Shown: positions 15,421-25,303, counted from the stretch's first letter. The stretch is DNA of 42,289 nucleotides from Granulicella sp. S190 (GCF_009766095.1 NZ_LMUD01000012.1:33437-75725); one strand, 5' to 3'. The notes: generated by a model not told the origin, from the sequence alone. A program made the numbers and translations.

Positions 15421-16581
15421 CTATCGGCGATTCATGCCGAGCAGACTCAGGAAGAAGCTTCCGAAGATCGCCTCTACGCCAAGCATGAAGCAGGTTGCGG
15501 ATGGCAGGGTGAGACGGAGCATGCGCTGCGGTGATAGGTCTCCGAAATCGGCACCGTGCCAGATATGGATAGCGTAGCCCAAGATTCCGAGGCCGACCAG
15601 GAGAAGTGCTCCTCCGAATAAGAGCCCAACCTCAAGATTGATGTATCGGAAGATCCGCTCGAACTTGGGATTGGGCGGAAGGAAGCCTTCCTGCGTCCCG
15701 AAGACGCGGGCGCTGACTGCGAAGACGGAGATGTGGGCTCCGATGAGGACCAGACCGAGGGCGTAGGTGAGCGTGTCGACATCGAAGGTCCAACGGCCTA
15801 CGGTTTGAGGACCAGGAATGAGCCATAGCGACAGCAGGATGCCGACGAAGAAGGTAACGACGCCTGGAATCAGAAAGAGCCAGCGGGGGCTGAAGAGAAG
15901 AAGGAAGCGAAGGTGACGCCAGCCGTCGCGCCAGGAGCGAAGGTGCGGGGCGCGGCTGCGTCCATCGGGCGAGAGGGTGGTGGGAACCTCGGTCATGCGG
16001 AGGCCAGCCAGAGAGGATTTAACGACCATCTCCGAGGCGAACTCCATGCCGGTAGTGCGGAGCTGGAGGGCGAGGATGGGGTCGCGGCGGAAGGCGCGCA
16101 GTCCGCAGTGGAAGTCGCGGACGGGGATGCGGAAAAAGATACGGCCAATGGAGGAGAGAACAGGATTGCCGAGATAGCGATGGAGCGGAGGCATGGCTCC
16201 TGGTTCTATGGTGCCCGAGAAGCGGTTGCCCATAACGAGGTCGTAGCCTTCGTCGAGTTTTGGGAGGAAGCGGGGCAGGTGTTCGAAGTGGTAGCTGGCG
16301 TCGGCGTCGGCCATGAGGATGTACTTGCCGCGGGCGGCTTCGATACCTGCGATGAGAGCGGCGCCGTAGCCGCGAGTGGGCACATTGACGACGCGGGCGC
16401 CTTCATCAGTTGCGATTTTTTGAGAGCCATCGGTGCTGCCGTTGTCGGCGACAACGACTTCTCCGGCAACATTGTTGTCGCGGAGAGCGGTGACCGCCTG
16501 ACGAACGCAGAAGGCTAATGTCTCTGCTTCGTTAAGGCATGGCATGAGAATGGTTACGGTCAGATCGCTCATTGTTTGCAT
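15421..16581 (-). CDS. GT2 family glycosyltransferase with C-terminal membrane helices
   Basis: This resembles polyprenyl-phosphate sugar synthases (DPM1/GtrB type), which charge a lipid carrier with one sugar on the cytoplasmic face. The GT-A domain shows VTILMPCLNEAETLAFCV, VVVADNGSTDGS and the metal-binding DxD in ILMADADASYHF, then DFHCGLRAFRRD. After about residue 220 come four hydrophobic segments, starting LLLFSPRWLFLIPGVVTFF. The product is 386 residues from the ATG at 16581 (16572 also possible; neither has a clear ribosome site). The same frame stays open far upstream but runs across the hexamer array and the neighbouring gene. With the GT39-like gene upstream it likely makes and uses a lipid-linked sugar for envelope glycans. 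Confidence 0.88.
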   Translation of the reverse strand: MQTMSDLTVTILMPCLNEAETLAFCVRQAVTALRDNNVAGEVVVADNGSTDGSQKIATDEGARVVNVPTRGYGAALIAGIEAARGKYILMADADASYHFEHLPRFLPKLDEGYDLVMGNRFSGTIEPGAMPPLHRYLGNPVLSSIGRIFFRIPVRDFHCGLRAFRRDPILALQLRTTGMEFASEMVVKSSLAGLRMTEVPTTLSPDGRSRAPHLRSWRDGWRHLRFLLLFSPRWLFLIPGVVTFFVGILLSLWLIPGPQTVGRWTFDVDTLTYALGLVLIGAHISVFAVSARVFGTQEGFLPPNPKFERIFRYINLEVGLLFGGALLLVGLGILGYAIHIWHGADFGDLSPQRMLRLTLPSATCFMLGVEAIFGSFFLSLLGMNRR

Positions 16582-16610
16582 GCTACCAAAGTGGTGCGTG
16601 AAGACTTGCA

Positions 16611-16688
16611 GGGTCAGGGTCAGGGTCAGGGTCAGGGTCAGGGTCAGGGTCAGGGTCAGGGTCAGGGTCAGGGTCAGGGTCAGGGTCA
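16611..16688. repeat. (GGGTCA)13 hexanucleotide array
   Basis: Thirteen perfect GGGTCA units in a row, one letter away from the vertebrate telomere repeat. The plus strand has runs of three G separated by three bases, ideal for G-quadruplex folding. On the coding (minus) strand the unit reads TGACCC, and the first of these provides the TGA stop of the GT39-like gene. The array fills most of the gap to the GT2 start, 30 bases from its ATG. Six is a multiple of three, so length changes would not shift a frame but would change spacing. Confidence 0.95.
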
Positions 16689-18491
16689 GGGGTGGGAGGC
16701 AGGAGGGAGGTTGAGTGGAAGTGCGTATAAGGAGGAGCTGCCCAGCTCCTGCCAGCCGGTTGCGATGGGATTGGTGGGATTCATTTGAGCCGGGGGAAAG
16801 TGTCCGACTAAGACCTTTGCTCCCTGGCGGCGGACGAGGTCGTAGGCTTCTTCGCGGTGAGGCATGGCGACGAATGATGGGTAGAGAACGTAGTCGGGCT
16901 CGTAGATCTCTGTGAGGATACGAACCCCTGCGATGCGAGCCCAGTAGTGATCGTTGAGGCAGGCTCTGGCACCGATGCAGGCGACGGTGTCGCCGGGGAC
17001 GACGCCAAGGTCGTTGAGGGCATGGGCAGCGCCAAAGATCTCCGGGTCGTACCAGCCGGCGGGGAGTTGAGCAAAGATCTGGACGCGACGCAGTTCGCCA
17101 ACGGTGCGAGCAGAGTCGCCAATTGCTATAAGGGCGAGGATCGCGACGGCAGCGGAGGCTGCAGTACGGGTTGCGGGCTGCACCGAGGAGGACAGACGCA
17201 AGGCAGCGAAGAGCGGGAGCAGGATGGCGAGAAAGCCGATGGTAATGTAGCGATCCTCGACGTTGACGATGCCGTAGATACCCAGGACGCCAAGTCCGAG
17301 CAGGAGAGGCGGGAGCCAGAAGGCGTTGGTGGAGGTTCCCCACTGCCGATGAAGACGGCCTCCCATGATGAGAAAAACAAAGAGGAGGAGCCATGCTTCG
17401 GGATGGTTGGCGACGTAGCGGCACATCCGCACGATGCACTGTCCTATGACGATGATCTCTGCGTGCGGGTTGATGTGTGCTTTGACCCGATCGTTCCAGA
17501 AGGAGTTGTCGAACCAGTCGGGATAGGTTCCGTAGGGGAGTTGGCTATAGCTGAAGACAGGCGGCGATTGAAGAAGCAGCTTCTCCGGGTGCTTGAGATG
17601 TACCTCCGAGGCTCCGAAGAGCGAGGTTTGATCTTGCTGGAGGTGCATCTTTTCTGTGCCGGCGACGAACCAGGCGTAGTTGAGAGTGCCGGAGTCGCCG
17701 AAGTCGAAGCGTCCTTTCTGCCTGGAGAGCGCGGCGATGTAAGGGCCCGCAACGATGGCGAAACAGAGGAGCGCCAAGAGTCCGGCTGCGGTGATGCTGG
17801 CGAAGGACTGTCGCTGCCAGAAGCGGCGGAAGAGTACCAGCGCGAGGATGCAGAGCAGGGTGAAGAGGAAGGCGAAGGACTTGGTGAGATAGGCGAGGCC
17901 GAGGGATATGCCCATCAGGGCGGTGTAGCGGAGGTGGCTGGTGGCGAGGTATCTCAACAATGCGGACAGGCCGAGGAGGAGAAAGGCCTGGAGAAGAGCA
18001 TCGGGGCGCACCTTGCCCATGCTTAGCTCGCGCTGGGTGGAGAAGACCAAAAGGCCGAGGCCGAGGTAGCGGAGCGTGTAGCGATCGAGCAGGAAGGATG
18101 CAGGACCTATAGTTGCCGCTTCTAAGTGCTCGCGCAACCGAACGAGGGAGTCGGTGAAGGCGACGATGGCCAGCATCTCCATGAGGAAGATGACGAAGTT
18201 GACCATGTAGTAGGCGTGGAGCTCGGTGTAACGAGTGGAGTGGAAGAGAATGTGGCCGAGGGCGAGGGCAGCTGGATAGAGCGGATTCCAGTATCCGTTG
18301 ATGATGCCGTGCCACTGGTGGGAGCGGATGAGATCGCCGATGTCCATGTAGGCCACCGCGTCGCCGTCAAGCTGATAGGGGTCGTAGTGGGCGTAGCCGA
18401 AGGTGACGAGAACAGCCAGAAAGCAGTAGACGGGCCACAGACGGCGCAGCCAGTAGGGGAGACGATTAGGCTCCGTTGCGGGGAGTGTCAT
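16686..18491 (-). CDS. GT39-like integral membrane glycosyltransferase
   Basis: A 601-residue protein with about ten to twelve hydrophobic helices. The first periplasmic loop contains YQLDGDAVAYMDIGDLI followed by NPLYPAALALG. That acidic-loop pattern is seen in GT-C enzymes of the GT39/PMT-like group, which transfer sugars from polyprenyl-phosphate donors outside the membrane. The C-terminal 130 residues form a soluble domain (VVPGDTVACIGARACLNDHYWARIAG). Its stop codon is the first unit of the TGACCC array. It lies just upstream of, and on the same strand as, the GT2 gene. The two probably act in one pathway: GT2 charges the carrier, this enzyme uses it. Assignment to a precise GT family is by topology and loop motif only. 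Confidence 0.75.
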   Translation of the reverse strand: MTLPATEPNRLPYWLRRLWPVYCFLAVLVTFGYAHYDPYQLDGDAVAYMDIGDLIRSHQWHGIINGYWNPLYPAALALGHILFHSTRYTELHAYYMVNFVIFLMEMLAIVAFTDSLVRLREHLEAATIGPASFLLDRYTLRYLGLGLLVFSTQRELSMGKVRPDALLQAFLLLGLSALLRYLATSHLRYTALMGISLGLAYLTKSFAFLFTLLCILALVLFRRFWQRQSFASITAAGLLALLCFAIVAGPYIAALSRQKGRFDFGDSGTLNYAWFVAGTEKMHLQQDQTSLFGASEVHLKHPEKLLLQSPPVFSYSQLPYGTYPDWFDNSFWNDRVKAHINPHAEIIVIGQCIVRMCRYVANHPEAWLLLFVFLIMGGRLHRQWGTSTNAFWLPPLLLGLGVLGIYGIVNVEDRYITIGFLAILLPLFAALRLSSSVQPATRTAASAAVAILALIAIGDSARTVGELRRVQIFAQLPAGWYDPEIFGAAHALNDLGVVPGDTVACIGARACLNDHYWARIAGVRILTEIYEPDYVLYPSFVAMPHREEAYDLVRRQGAKVLVGHFPPAQMNPTNPIATGWQELGSSSLYALPLNLPPASHP

Positions 18492-18590
18492 GCGGGGGCG
18501 GTTTCCTCCGGAGTGATGCTTCCATCATCGCAGAAGCGGGGTGATGTCTGACTGGATATCTCGGCGCGTGCTGAAGGGAACAACAGAGGC

Positions 18591-18622
18591 AAAAAAATGG
18601 GCGGCAGCTTGCGCTGTCGCCC
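18591..18622 (-). terminator. Rho-independent terminator of rpoD
   Basis: On the minus strand GGGCGACAGC (18622-18613) pairs with GCTGCCGCCC (18608-18599) around GCAA, followed by ATTTTTTT. It lies 26 bases beyond the rpoD stop. Confidence 0.9.
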
Positions 18623-18647
18623 GTTTGTCTCACTAGTTTGGTAGGTA

Positions 18648-20357
<1,710 letters not shown>

Positions 20358-20468
20358 GGCTGTGCGCACTCCTGCGAAAGATTCTGAAAATTGGGATGCC
20401 GCTGATGGTGATTGTGATATTCAGGCGGACTGATCCCTTGGTGGTTGCGTAATGGGCAGGGAGCAGGT

Positions 20469-20513
20469 TGCGGTTTAGACCGCGATGGCAAGCCCGGTGA
20501 CCCTTAAAGGGTC
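20469..20513 (-). promoter_or_regulatory. Two small hairpins in the rpoD upstream region
   Basis: GCGGT-TTAG-ACCGC (20470-20483) and GACCC-TTAAA-GGGTC (20499-20513) lie 110-160 bases upstream of rpoD, in the 195-bp gap behind the zinc-ribbon gene. There is no T-run after either on the minus strand. They may be leader structures or a terminator for the upstream operon. I cannot place a promoter with confidence. Confidence 0.35.
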
Positions 20514-20564
20514 TGGGCATTCGAAGGCACACGTCCCCAGCGAATCACAGAATATCACATATGT

Positions 20565-20819
20565 TTAGACGCCAGGAGGGGAAAAAAGATTCGCTGGAGC
20601 AGCACGAAGCGGCTCCCCTTTTACGCCGTTCTGGTGGCTGGGACATCGTCGGAGATGGATATCTTTGCCAGCAGAACCGTAGTCATGATGGCAGTGGCTG
20701 CAGCGGAGGTGGTAGATGGTCTGGCCCGGGAAGGATTCTGAGGGGAATCCGGTTCGGGAGATGACGACCTGGCCGTGTTTGTTCTTGTATCCGGGGGTAG
20801 TGCTTTGAAAAGTGGTCAT
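20565..20819 (-). CDS. Zinc-ribbon protein, third gene of a toxin-antitoxin operon
   Basis: An 84-residue protein. The core is IYHLRCSHCHHDYGSAGKDI followed by HLRRCPSHQ, giving a probable zinc site of Cys40, Cys43, Cys59 and His62. The N-terminal part (PGYKNKHGQVVISRTGFP) and the core look like a conserved small family with the form G-x-x-N-x-x-G-Q-x-V and LRRCPxH. The ATG overlaps the Doc stop codon by ATGA, so it is probably translationally coupled to the toxin. No function is known to me; a DNA-binding, RNA-binding or regulatory role is inference. Absence of its own promoter or ribosome site supports operon membership. Confidence 0.7.
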   Translation of the reverse strand: MTTFQSTTPGYKNKHGQVVISRTGFPSESFPGQTIYHLRCSHCHHDYGSAGKDIHLRRCPSHQNGVKGEPLRAAPANLFSPPGV

Positions 20820-21211
20820 TTTTGCAAAGGCATAGCGTGCCTGGTGAACCAGGCGGTGAGTTCGTCCTCGCTGAGGGAGCCGTCAGCAAGGTGGAGGAAG
20901 GTGAAGTACTTTTCTTCTGGTGATGAGACGACTTTCAGGCCATTCAGGCGTAGAAAACCTTCGGAGACTACGAGTGCCGTTCGTTTGTTGCCATCAATGA
21001 ATGCGTGATTTCGCGCAAGCCCAAACGCATAGGACGCGGCGAGCCTTGGAAGTGTGACGTCGTCACCGTATACAAAGACGTTACGGGGCTTTGCAAGGGC
21101 AGAGTCGAGTAGCGTTTCGTCACGCATGCCGTCAGAGCCACCATGCTCAGCCAACTGCATCGAGTGCGCGATGAGTACTTCTGGTTTGTCGATCCAGACC
21201 GGTTCATCCAT
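20816..21211 (-). CDS. doc: Death-on-curing (Doc) Fic-fold toxin
   Basis: Doc toxins are Fic-fold kinases; the P1 phage prototype phosphorylates EF-Tu and blocks translation. The 131-residue product has the Fic signature NHAFIDGNKRTALVV, with catalytic His, Asp and the phosphate-binding Asn-Lys-Arg. The N-terminal helices LIAHSMQLAEHGGSDGMRDE and LLDSALAKPRNVFVYG are typical of Doc. It begins two bases after the antitoxin stop codon and overlaps the zinc-ribbon gene by four bases, so the three genes form one operon. All residues needed for activity are present. The cognate antitoxin is AbrB/MazE type rather than Phd. Confidence 0.95.
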   Translation of the reverse strand: MDEPVWIDKPEVLIAHSMQLAEHGGSDGMRDETLLDSALAKPRNVFVYGDDVTLPRLAASYAFGLARNHAFIDGNKRTALVVSEGFLRLNGLKVVSSPEEKYFTFLHLADGSLSEDELTAWFTRHAMPLQK

Positions 21212-21213
21212 CG

Positions 21214-21441
21214 TTACTCGGCAAGCTTTTTCAGGACATCACGGTTCTCGCGCATGACGTGTTCTAATGCGTCGAGTTTTTTGGCGAGCGTGGCGTCGTA
21301 TGGAGAGAGCCGGATGCCGTCAGGAGACTCCGTGAGATAGAGAGTATCTCCTTTTTCAACATGGAGATGGCTCAGGACCTCTTTTGGCAGGACGATACCG
21401 ACTGAGTTGCCGATTGTAGTGATTTTGACTGCAGTGGTCAT
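21214..21441 (-). CDS. AbrB/MazE-family antitoxin
   Basis: A 75-residue protein with the swapped-hairpin AbrB DNA-binding motif at its N-terminus (AVKITTIGNSVGIVLPKEVL). A charged helix follows (KKLDALEHVMRENRDVLKKL) that is the likely toxin-binding part. Such proteins repress their own operon as dimers. The G-rich ribosome site lies eight bases before the ATG. It is the first gene of the operon with Doc and the zinc-ribbon protein, which is the usual antitoxin-first order. Confidence 0.93.
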   Translation of the reverse strand: MTTAVKITTIGNSVGIVLPKEVLSHLHVEKGDTLYLTESPDGIRLSPYDATLAKKLDALEHVMRENRDVLKKLAE

Positions 21442-21459
21442 GAGATTCCCCCCTTATCC

Positions 21460-21465
21460 ATTATA
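21460..21465 (-). promoter_or_regulatory. -10 box of the toxin-antitoxin operon
   Basis: A perfect TATAAT on the minus strand, 18 bases before the antitoxin ATG. The -35 region is not close to consensus. The surrounding GGTTATAATGGATAA has partial symmetry, which could be the antitoxin operator; that is inference. Confidence 0.5.
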
Positions 21466-21492
21466 ACCCCTGTACTAACTACGAGGTTGTTT

Positions 21493-22893
21493 TCAGCTTT
21501 CGAAGCCGGGTTTGGAGCGTCGGATACGGGCCAGAAGGGAGACGGGGCGGAGCGACGGGGGGTAGTGGAGCATGCTGGCGAGGAAAGCAGGCAGGGTGTC
21601 GTGTGCGATGCGGAGGCATGCGGGGACGACGTAGAAGTTCATGACGATCTCTGAGATCAGGAGGGAAGCTGCGGCTCCGAATAGGCCATACGGGCGTGCC
21701 AAGACGTAGCAGAAGACACAGGCAGCCGCGGTGCCAAGGAGGTAGTAGGTCGCGAGGCGCTGGTGCTGGTTGGTGGAGGTCATCAGGGTGCCGCAGGTAG
21801 ACCACAGCGAGTACAGGACGACAACGACCAGCAAGATGCTGAGGAGATCCCGGCTTGGAGGTACGTGACCGCCGGTCCAGTGGACGAGGAACCAGGGGCC
21901 AAAGGTGAGCATGACGATGACCAGGATGAGGGCAATAAGAAGGGCGAGCTGGCAGGCACGGCGGAGAAGGATGCGGGTGAGCTCGTAGTTTCCGGCTCCG
22001 TAGGCGATCGACATCTCCGGTTCGAAGGTGTTGTTGACCATCTGAACCATCTGGAGGGCGACCCGTGAGACGGTGCGTGCGGTGCTGAAGATGACGACCT
22101 GAGTAGGACCGAGAGCATATCCAACGGCGAGCAGGCTGCCCTGGAGGCTCAGGGCGTTGCCGAGGGGGAATCCCATGAAGGCGAAGGCGGGGCGGGCGAG
22201 CTTGCGAATCTCGGCGAAGCTGGCATGCTGCCAGCCATAGCGGATCCAGGGAATATCGCGACGCACAAGAATGCAGAAGATGAGGGTGATAGCGAGATTG
22301 GCGGATGCGAAGACCAGCGCCGTGATTCTTGCGCCTGCGCCGAGGATGACGGCGACGATCATGCAGCCAAAGGCGATCAGGGAGAACATGTTCTTGAGGA
22401 AGGTGCCATAGGGGTAGCGGCCGATGGCCCGGTAGGCGGACTGGAGAAGCTGCTCGAGCTGTCCGAGCAGGACGGAGACACCCAGATAGAAGATGATCCA
22501 CTTGGTGTCGGACTCGCCAATTGTGGTGAGCTTGAGGAGATGAGCGGCGGGCAGGTAGTAGAGGGATCCGGAGAGCAGGACGATGGTTGCAGTGCAGATG
22601 ATGGCGATGAGCCACCAGCAGCTTTGGAAGACGCGGAGGGCGGCGTCGCGTTCGTCGCGGGCGACCAGCATAGTCATCTCGTTGCCTGCGACCGAGCCGA
22701 AGCCGGCGTTGCTGAAGCTGAGGTAGGCGGGGATGGAGTTGACGATCATCCATTCGCCGTAGAGAGGGACGCTCCAATAGTGAAGGAAGACTGGGATCTG
22801 AACGAACTGGATGAGGGTCGAGGAGAGTTTCCCAATCCAGTTGATCAAGAAGCCGAGCATCAGCCTTCGCTTTGTGGAGGTGTCCATACTCAT
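21493..22893 (-). CDS. Wzx-like oligosaccharide flippase (MATE/MOP superfamily)
   Basis: A 466-residue protein with about twelve to fourteen hydrophobic segments, the size and topology of Wzx/RfbX flippases that move lipid-linked glycans across the inner membrane. Landmarks are the first helix with IPVFLHYWSVPLYGEWMIV, then SFSNAGFGSVAGNEMT, FPLGNALSLQGSLLAVGYAL and the cytoplasmic ARTVSRVALQMVQMVNNTFE. Such R-x-x-x-x-x-x-x-M segments are common in the family. It lies between dnaG and the antitoxin gene, all leftward. It could work with the GT2 and GT39-like genes 3-5 kb away, but no whole polysaccharide cluster is present. The ribosome site is weak. Confidence 0.85.
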   Translation of the reverse strand: MSMDTSTKRRLMLGFLINWIGKLSSTLIQFVQIPVFLHYWSVPLYGEWMIVNSIPAYLSFSNAGFGSVAGNEMTMLVARDERDAALRVFQSCWWLIAIICTATIVLLSGSLYYLPAAHLLKLTTIGESDTKWIIFYLGVSVLLGQLEQLLQSAYRAIGRYPYGTFLKNMFSLIAFGCMIVAVILGAGARITALVFASANLAITLIFCILVRRDIPWIRYGWQHASFAEIRKLARPAFAFMGFPLGNALSLQGSLLAVGYALGPTQVVIFSTARTVSRVALQMVQMVNNTFEPEMSIAYGAGNYELTRILLRRACQLALLIALILVIVMLTFGPWFLVHWTGGHVPPSRDLLSILLVVVVLYSLWSTCGTLMTSTNQHQRLATYYLLGTAAACVFCYVLARPYGLFGAAASLLISEIVMNFYVVPACLRIAHDTLPAFLASMLHYPPSLRPVSLLARIRRSKPGFES

Positions 22894-22981
22894 GAGTGAG
22901 CTTTGTTCTTGAGATACAGGGCAAGTCTACTGTCTAGAACCCGTTGGGTTGACGGATGTTCTGCATAAAAGGAGCGAAGCG

Positions 22982-24778
22982 TTAGTGCTCACGTAGTTTT
23001 CGATCGATTTGTAGTTTTTCTGCGGTGAGCTTAGTCAGCATCTCATGGTCGCCGCGGCGATCTGCTTCAGCGATGAGGGTACGAAGCTCGCGCTGACGGC
23101 GTTCGAACTGGCGATGTTCCAAGGTGTGAAGGGCATTTTCTACCTGTTCGACCATGGTTTGGGTACTGGGGGTGGCGGCGTCGGGATCTTCGGCGTCCTG
23201 GAGTGTGCGGGCAAGAAGGGCACGGCTTTGCTGGTCTGGCGCGGCGTCCAGAGGGTTGGGCGGGACGGGTGCGTTGACGAGGGCTTCGAGGAGAGCACCG
23301 GCTGGGAGGCTGTCGTACCACTCCGGATGCTGACTGAGCTGATCGACGGCGAGGATGCGGGCGGAGTCGCCCTCCGTAAGAACGAGGGCGCGGATGAGGA
23401 CACGCTCGGTCTCGCTGGCGGGATCCTGATTGTGGGAGCGCACGCTTTCGACGCGCTGGGCTGCGGCCTGCTTGAGTTCCTGACGGAGGATGGCGGAGTC
23501 GATACCGAGTTTTTGTGCGGCGTCGGCGGCGAACTCGTCGCGCTGAATGCGGTTGGGCATGCGGCGGATGTGAGGGAGGAGAAAGTTGAGGGCTTTGACC
23601 TTCGCGTCGGAGGTGCGGCCGGGGAACTGCTCGCGGGCGCGGTCGATGAGGTAGTCGGAGTGACGCTTGGCGTTGCGAAGAGCGGCCATGTACTGTTGGA
23701 CGCCTTGCTCGCGGATATAGCGGTCTGGGTCGAGTCCGCCTTCGAGGGTGACGATCTTTACTTCGAAGTCCTCTTCGGTGAGCAGGGCGATGGATTTTTC
23801 GGTGGCAGTGGTGCCGGCGGTGTCGGGATCGAAGTTGACGATGACGCGCTTGGTGAATCGGCTGAGGAGGCGGATCTGCATCTCGGTGAAGGCAGTGCCG
23901 GAGGTCGCGAGGACGCCTTTGATTCCGGCCATGTAGACGGAGATGCAGTCCATCTGGCCTTCGACGAGGAGGGCGAAGCCGAGGGTGCGGATCTCGGCTT
24001 TGGCTTTGTCGAGGTTGAAGAGTACCTGGCCTTTGCTGTAGAGGGCGGTCTCGGGGGAGTTGAGATACTTCGCGATGGGGCGGCCTTTTTCGTCTTCAGC
24101 GTCGAGGGCGCGCGCGGTGAACGCGATGGTCTTGCCTTGCTCGTTGGCGATGGGGAAGGTGATGCGCTTGCGGAAGCGGGCGTAGAGCTGGCCCTGGCCG
24201 CCGTCGGCTTGCTCTTTGGCGCTGAAGAGGCCGCTGGTGCGGAGGACTTCGTCGGAGAAGTGTTTTCCGAGTTGCTCGCGCATGTGGTTGAAGTCGTCGG
24301 GGGCGTAGCCGATGCGGAACTTTGCGATGGTGTCTGCGGTGACGCCGCGGCCAGTGAGATATTCGCGTGCGCGTGCGGCTTCGGGTGCTTTGAGTGCGGC
24401 TTCGAAGTACTGGGTGGCGGCCTCGTGAATGTCGATGAGCTGGCGGCGAATGCCGGCTTCGCGGGCCTCTTCGGGTGAGCTGAATTCGCGCTTGGGGAGC
24501 GGGATTCCGCACTTGGTGGCTACGACGCGGACGGCCTCTGGGAAGCTGATGTTTTCAAGCTTCATGACGAAGGTGAAGACGTCGCCTTTTTCGTGGCAGC
24601 CGAAGCAGTAGAAGTAGCTGTGGGTGGCGTTGACGGAGAAGGAGCCGGTCTTTTCTTTGTGAAAGGGGCAGAGGCCGGTGTAGTTCTGCGCGCCGGATTT
24701 GCGGAGCTTAAGGTAGTCGCCGATGATGCGGACGATGTCGGCCTGCTGCTTGACGAGTTGTGCGAAGTTGTCGGACAT
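22982..24778 (-). CDS. dnaG: DNA primase DnaG
   Basis: DnaG makes RNA primers at the replication fork. The 598-residue product starts with the CHC2 zinc finger (Cys37, His40, Cys58, Cys61 in GLCPFHKEKTGSFSV and YFYCFGCHEKGD). The TOPRIM catalytic core follows with LLVEGQMDCISVYMAGIKG and the metal-binding VIVNFDPDTAG. A C-terminal helical domain that should bind the DnaB helicase ends in a Glu/Arg-rich helix (residues about 440-598). All catalytic features are intact. In many bacteria dnaG directly precedes rpoD; here 2.6 kb separates them. Upstream is a 736-bp gap filled with repeats. Confidence 0.96.
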   Translation of the reverse strand: MSDNFAQLVKQQADIVRIIGDYLKLRKSGAQNYTGLCPFHKEKTGSFSVNATHSYFYCFGCHEKGDVFTFVMKLENISFPEAVRVVATKCGIPLPKREFSSPEEAREAGIRRQLIDIHEAATQYFEAALKAPEAARAREYLTGRGVTADTIAKFRIGYAPDDFNHMREQLGKHFSDEVLRTSGLFSAKEQADGGQGQLYARFRKRITFPIANEQGKTIAFTARALDAEDEKGRPIAKYLNSPETALYSKGQVLFNLDKAKAEIRTLGFALLVEGQMDCISVYMAGIKGVLATSGTAFTEMQIRLLSRFTKRVIVNFDPDTAGTTATEKSIALLTEEDFEVKIVTLEGGLDPDRYIREQGVQQYMAALRNAKRHSDYLIDRAREQFPGRTSDAKVKALNFLLPHIRRMPNRIQRDEFAADAAQKLGIDSAILRQELKQAAAQRVESVRSHNQDPASETERVLIRALVLTEGDSARILAVDQLSQHPEWYDSLPAGALLEALVNAPVPPNPLDAAPDQQSRALLARTLQDAEDPDAATPSTQTMVEQVENALHTLEHRQFERRQRELRTLIAEADRRGDHEMLTKLTAEKLQIDRKLREH

Positions 24779-24892
24779 GGTGGCGAGGCGGGAAGGTTTT
24801 GGACGGACTTATACGAGTTTAGACGCAGAAAAAAAACGGAGCGGTGCGGGAGCTGAGGTTTGATGGTTTTGCTGTGTTTTTGAGGGGTGTTT

Positions 24893-25022
24893 TTCAAAAA
24901 GTGGTGTTCTGGAGGTGGTTTTTCGCTGGTGACAACGTGGTGGCTTGCGTGGCTGCGCGTGGTGTTTCGCTGCGTACTTTGAGGGCGTAAAAATGCGCCA
25001 ACTTTTTGAGATTTATTTTTTT
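24893..25022 (-). repeat. ACCAC-rich intergenic element, copy B
   Basis: On the minus strand this reads AAAAATAAATCTCAAAAAG, TGGCGCATTTTTACGCC, then ACACCACG, CCACCACG, TCACCAGCGAAAAACCAC and AACACCAC. It ends with AAAAACACCCCTCAAAAACA. The same order of motifs is in copy A at 7499-7684 (plus strand). Here the element lies about 110 bases upstream of dnaG rather than between convergent genes. No coding frame is convincing. Confidence 0.6.
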
Positions 25023-25131
25023 TGCCTTGTTAAGGGCTAAGGGTGAGGCCTGATCTGAATTTTCTCGGATGCTTCGAGTGATGGCGACGCGATGACAACA
25101 GTAGCTGCAAATACAACTGCAACTGCAAATA

Positions 25132-25192
25132 CGGGGATCCTTCGACTGCGTGACTCACAAAGTGCCGTGAGTCACTTCGCTCAGGATGACGG
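25132..25192 (-). repeat. REP-like hairpin, family GTCATCCTGAGCGAAG, copy 2
   Basis: Reverse complement of this stretch begins GTCATCCTGAGCGAAGT and ends GTCGAAGGATCCCCGT. GTGACTCAC (25150-25158) pairs perfectly with 25167-25175, and the loop on the minus strand is GGCACTTT as in copy 1. The arms differ from copy 1 yet remain complementary. It lies in the divergent gap between dnaG and the YXWGXW gene. Confidence 0.8.
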
Positions 25193-25303
25193 CTCAATGG
25201 GTGGAACGCAGGATGACGGCGCAATGGGTAGCGCAGGATGACGGCGCAATGAGGAGAACGCAGGATGACGACGCAATGGGTAGCGCAGGATGACGGCGCG
25301 CGG
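25182..25303 (+). repeat. Minisatellite CAGGATGACGGCGCAATGGG, five units
   Basis: Units start at 25182, 25209, 25234, 25261 and 25286. Spacings alternate 27, 25, 27, 25, so the array is also two copies of a 52-bp unit plus a partial one. The first unit is the tail of the REP-like hairpin. The rest of the gap to 25514 shows no gene; the ribosome site AAAGGA of the next gene is at its end. Confidence 0.8.

Noticed and set aside
16582..17439. N-terminal extension of the GT2 frame to a 672-residue protein containing (LT)n
   Set aside because: It runs through the hexamer array and out of frame over the GT39-like gene, which has real membrane-protein content. The Arg/Pro/His-rich translation is typical of a shadow frame.
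21479..22924. 481-codon minus-strand frame overlapping the flippase
   Set aside because: It is the flippase gene read in another frame; the product is Arg/His/Pro-rich and lacks hydrophobic helices.
23045..24478. 477-codon open frame on the plus strand
   Set aside because: Antisense to dnaG; Gly/Glu/Val-rich with no motifs.
24893..25022. Riboswitch or leader peptide for dnaG
   Set aside because: The same element occurs between convergent genes at 7499, so its position before dnaG is not specific.
25182..25303. Possible CRISPR array
   Set aside because: Units are nearly contiguous, spacers are 5-8 bases and repeated themselves, and no cas gene is present.
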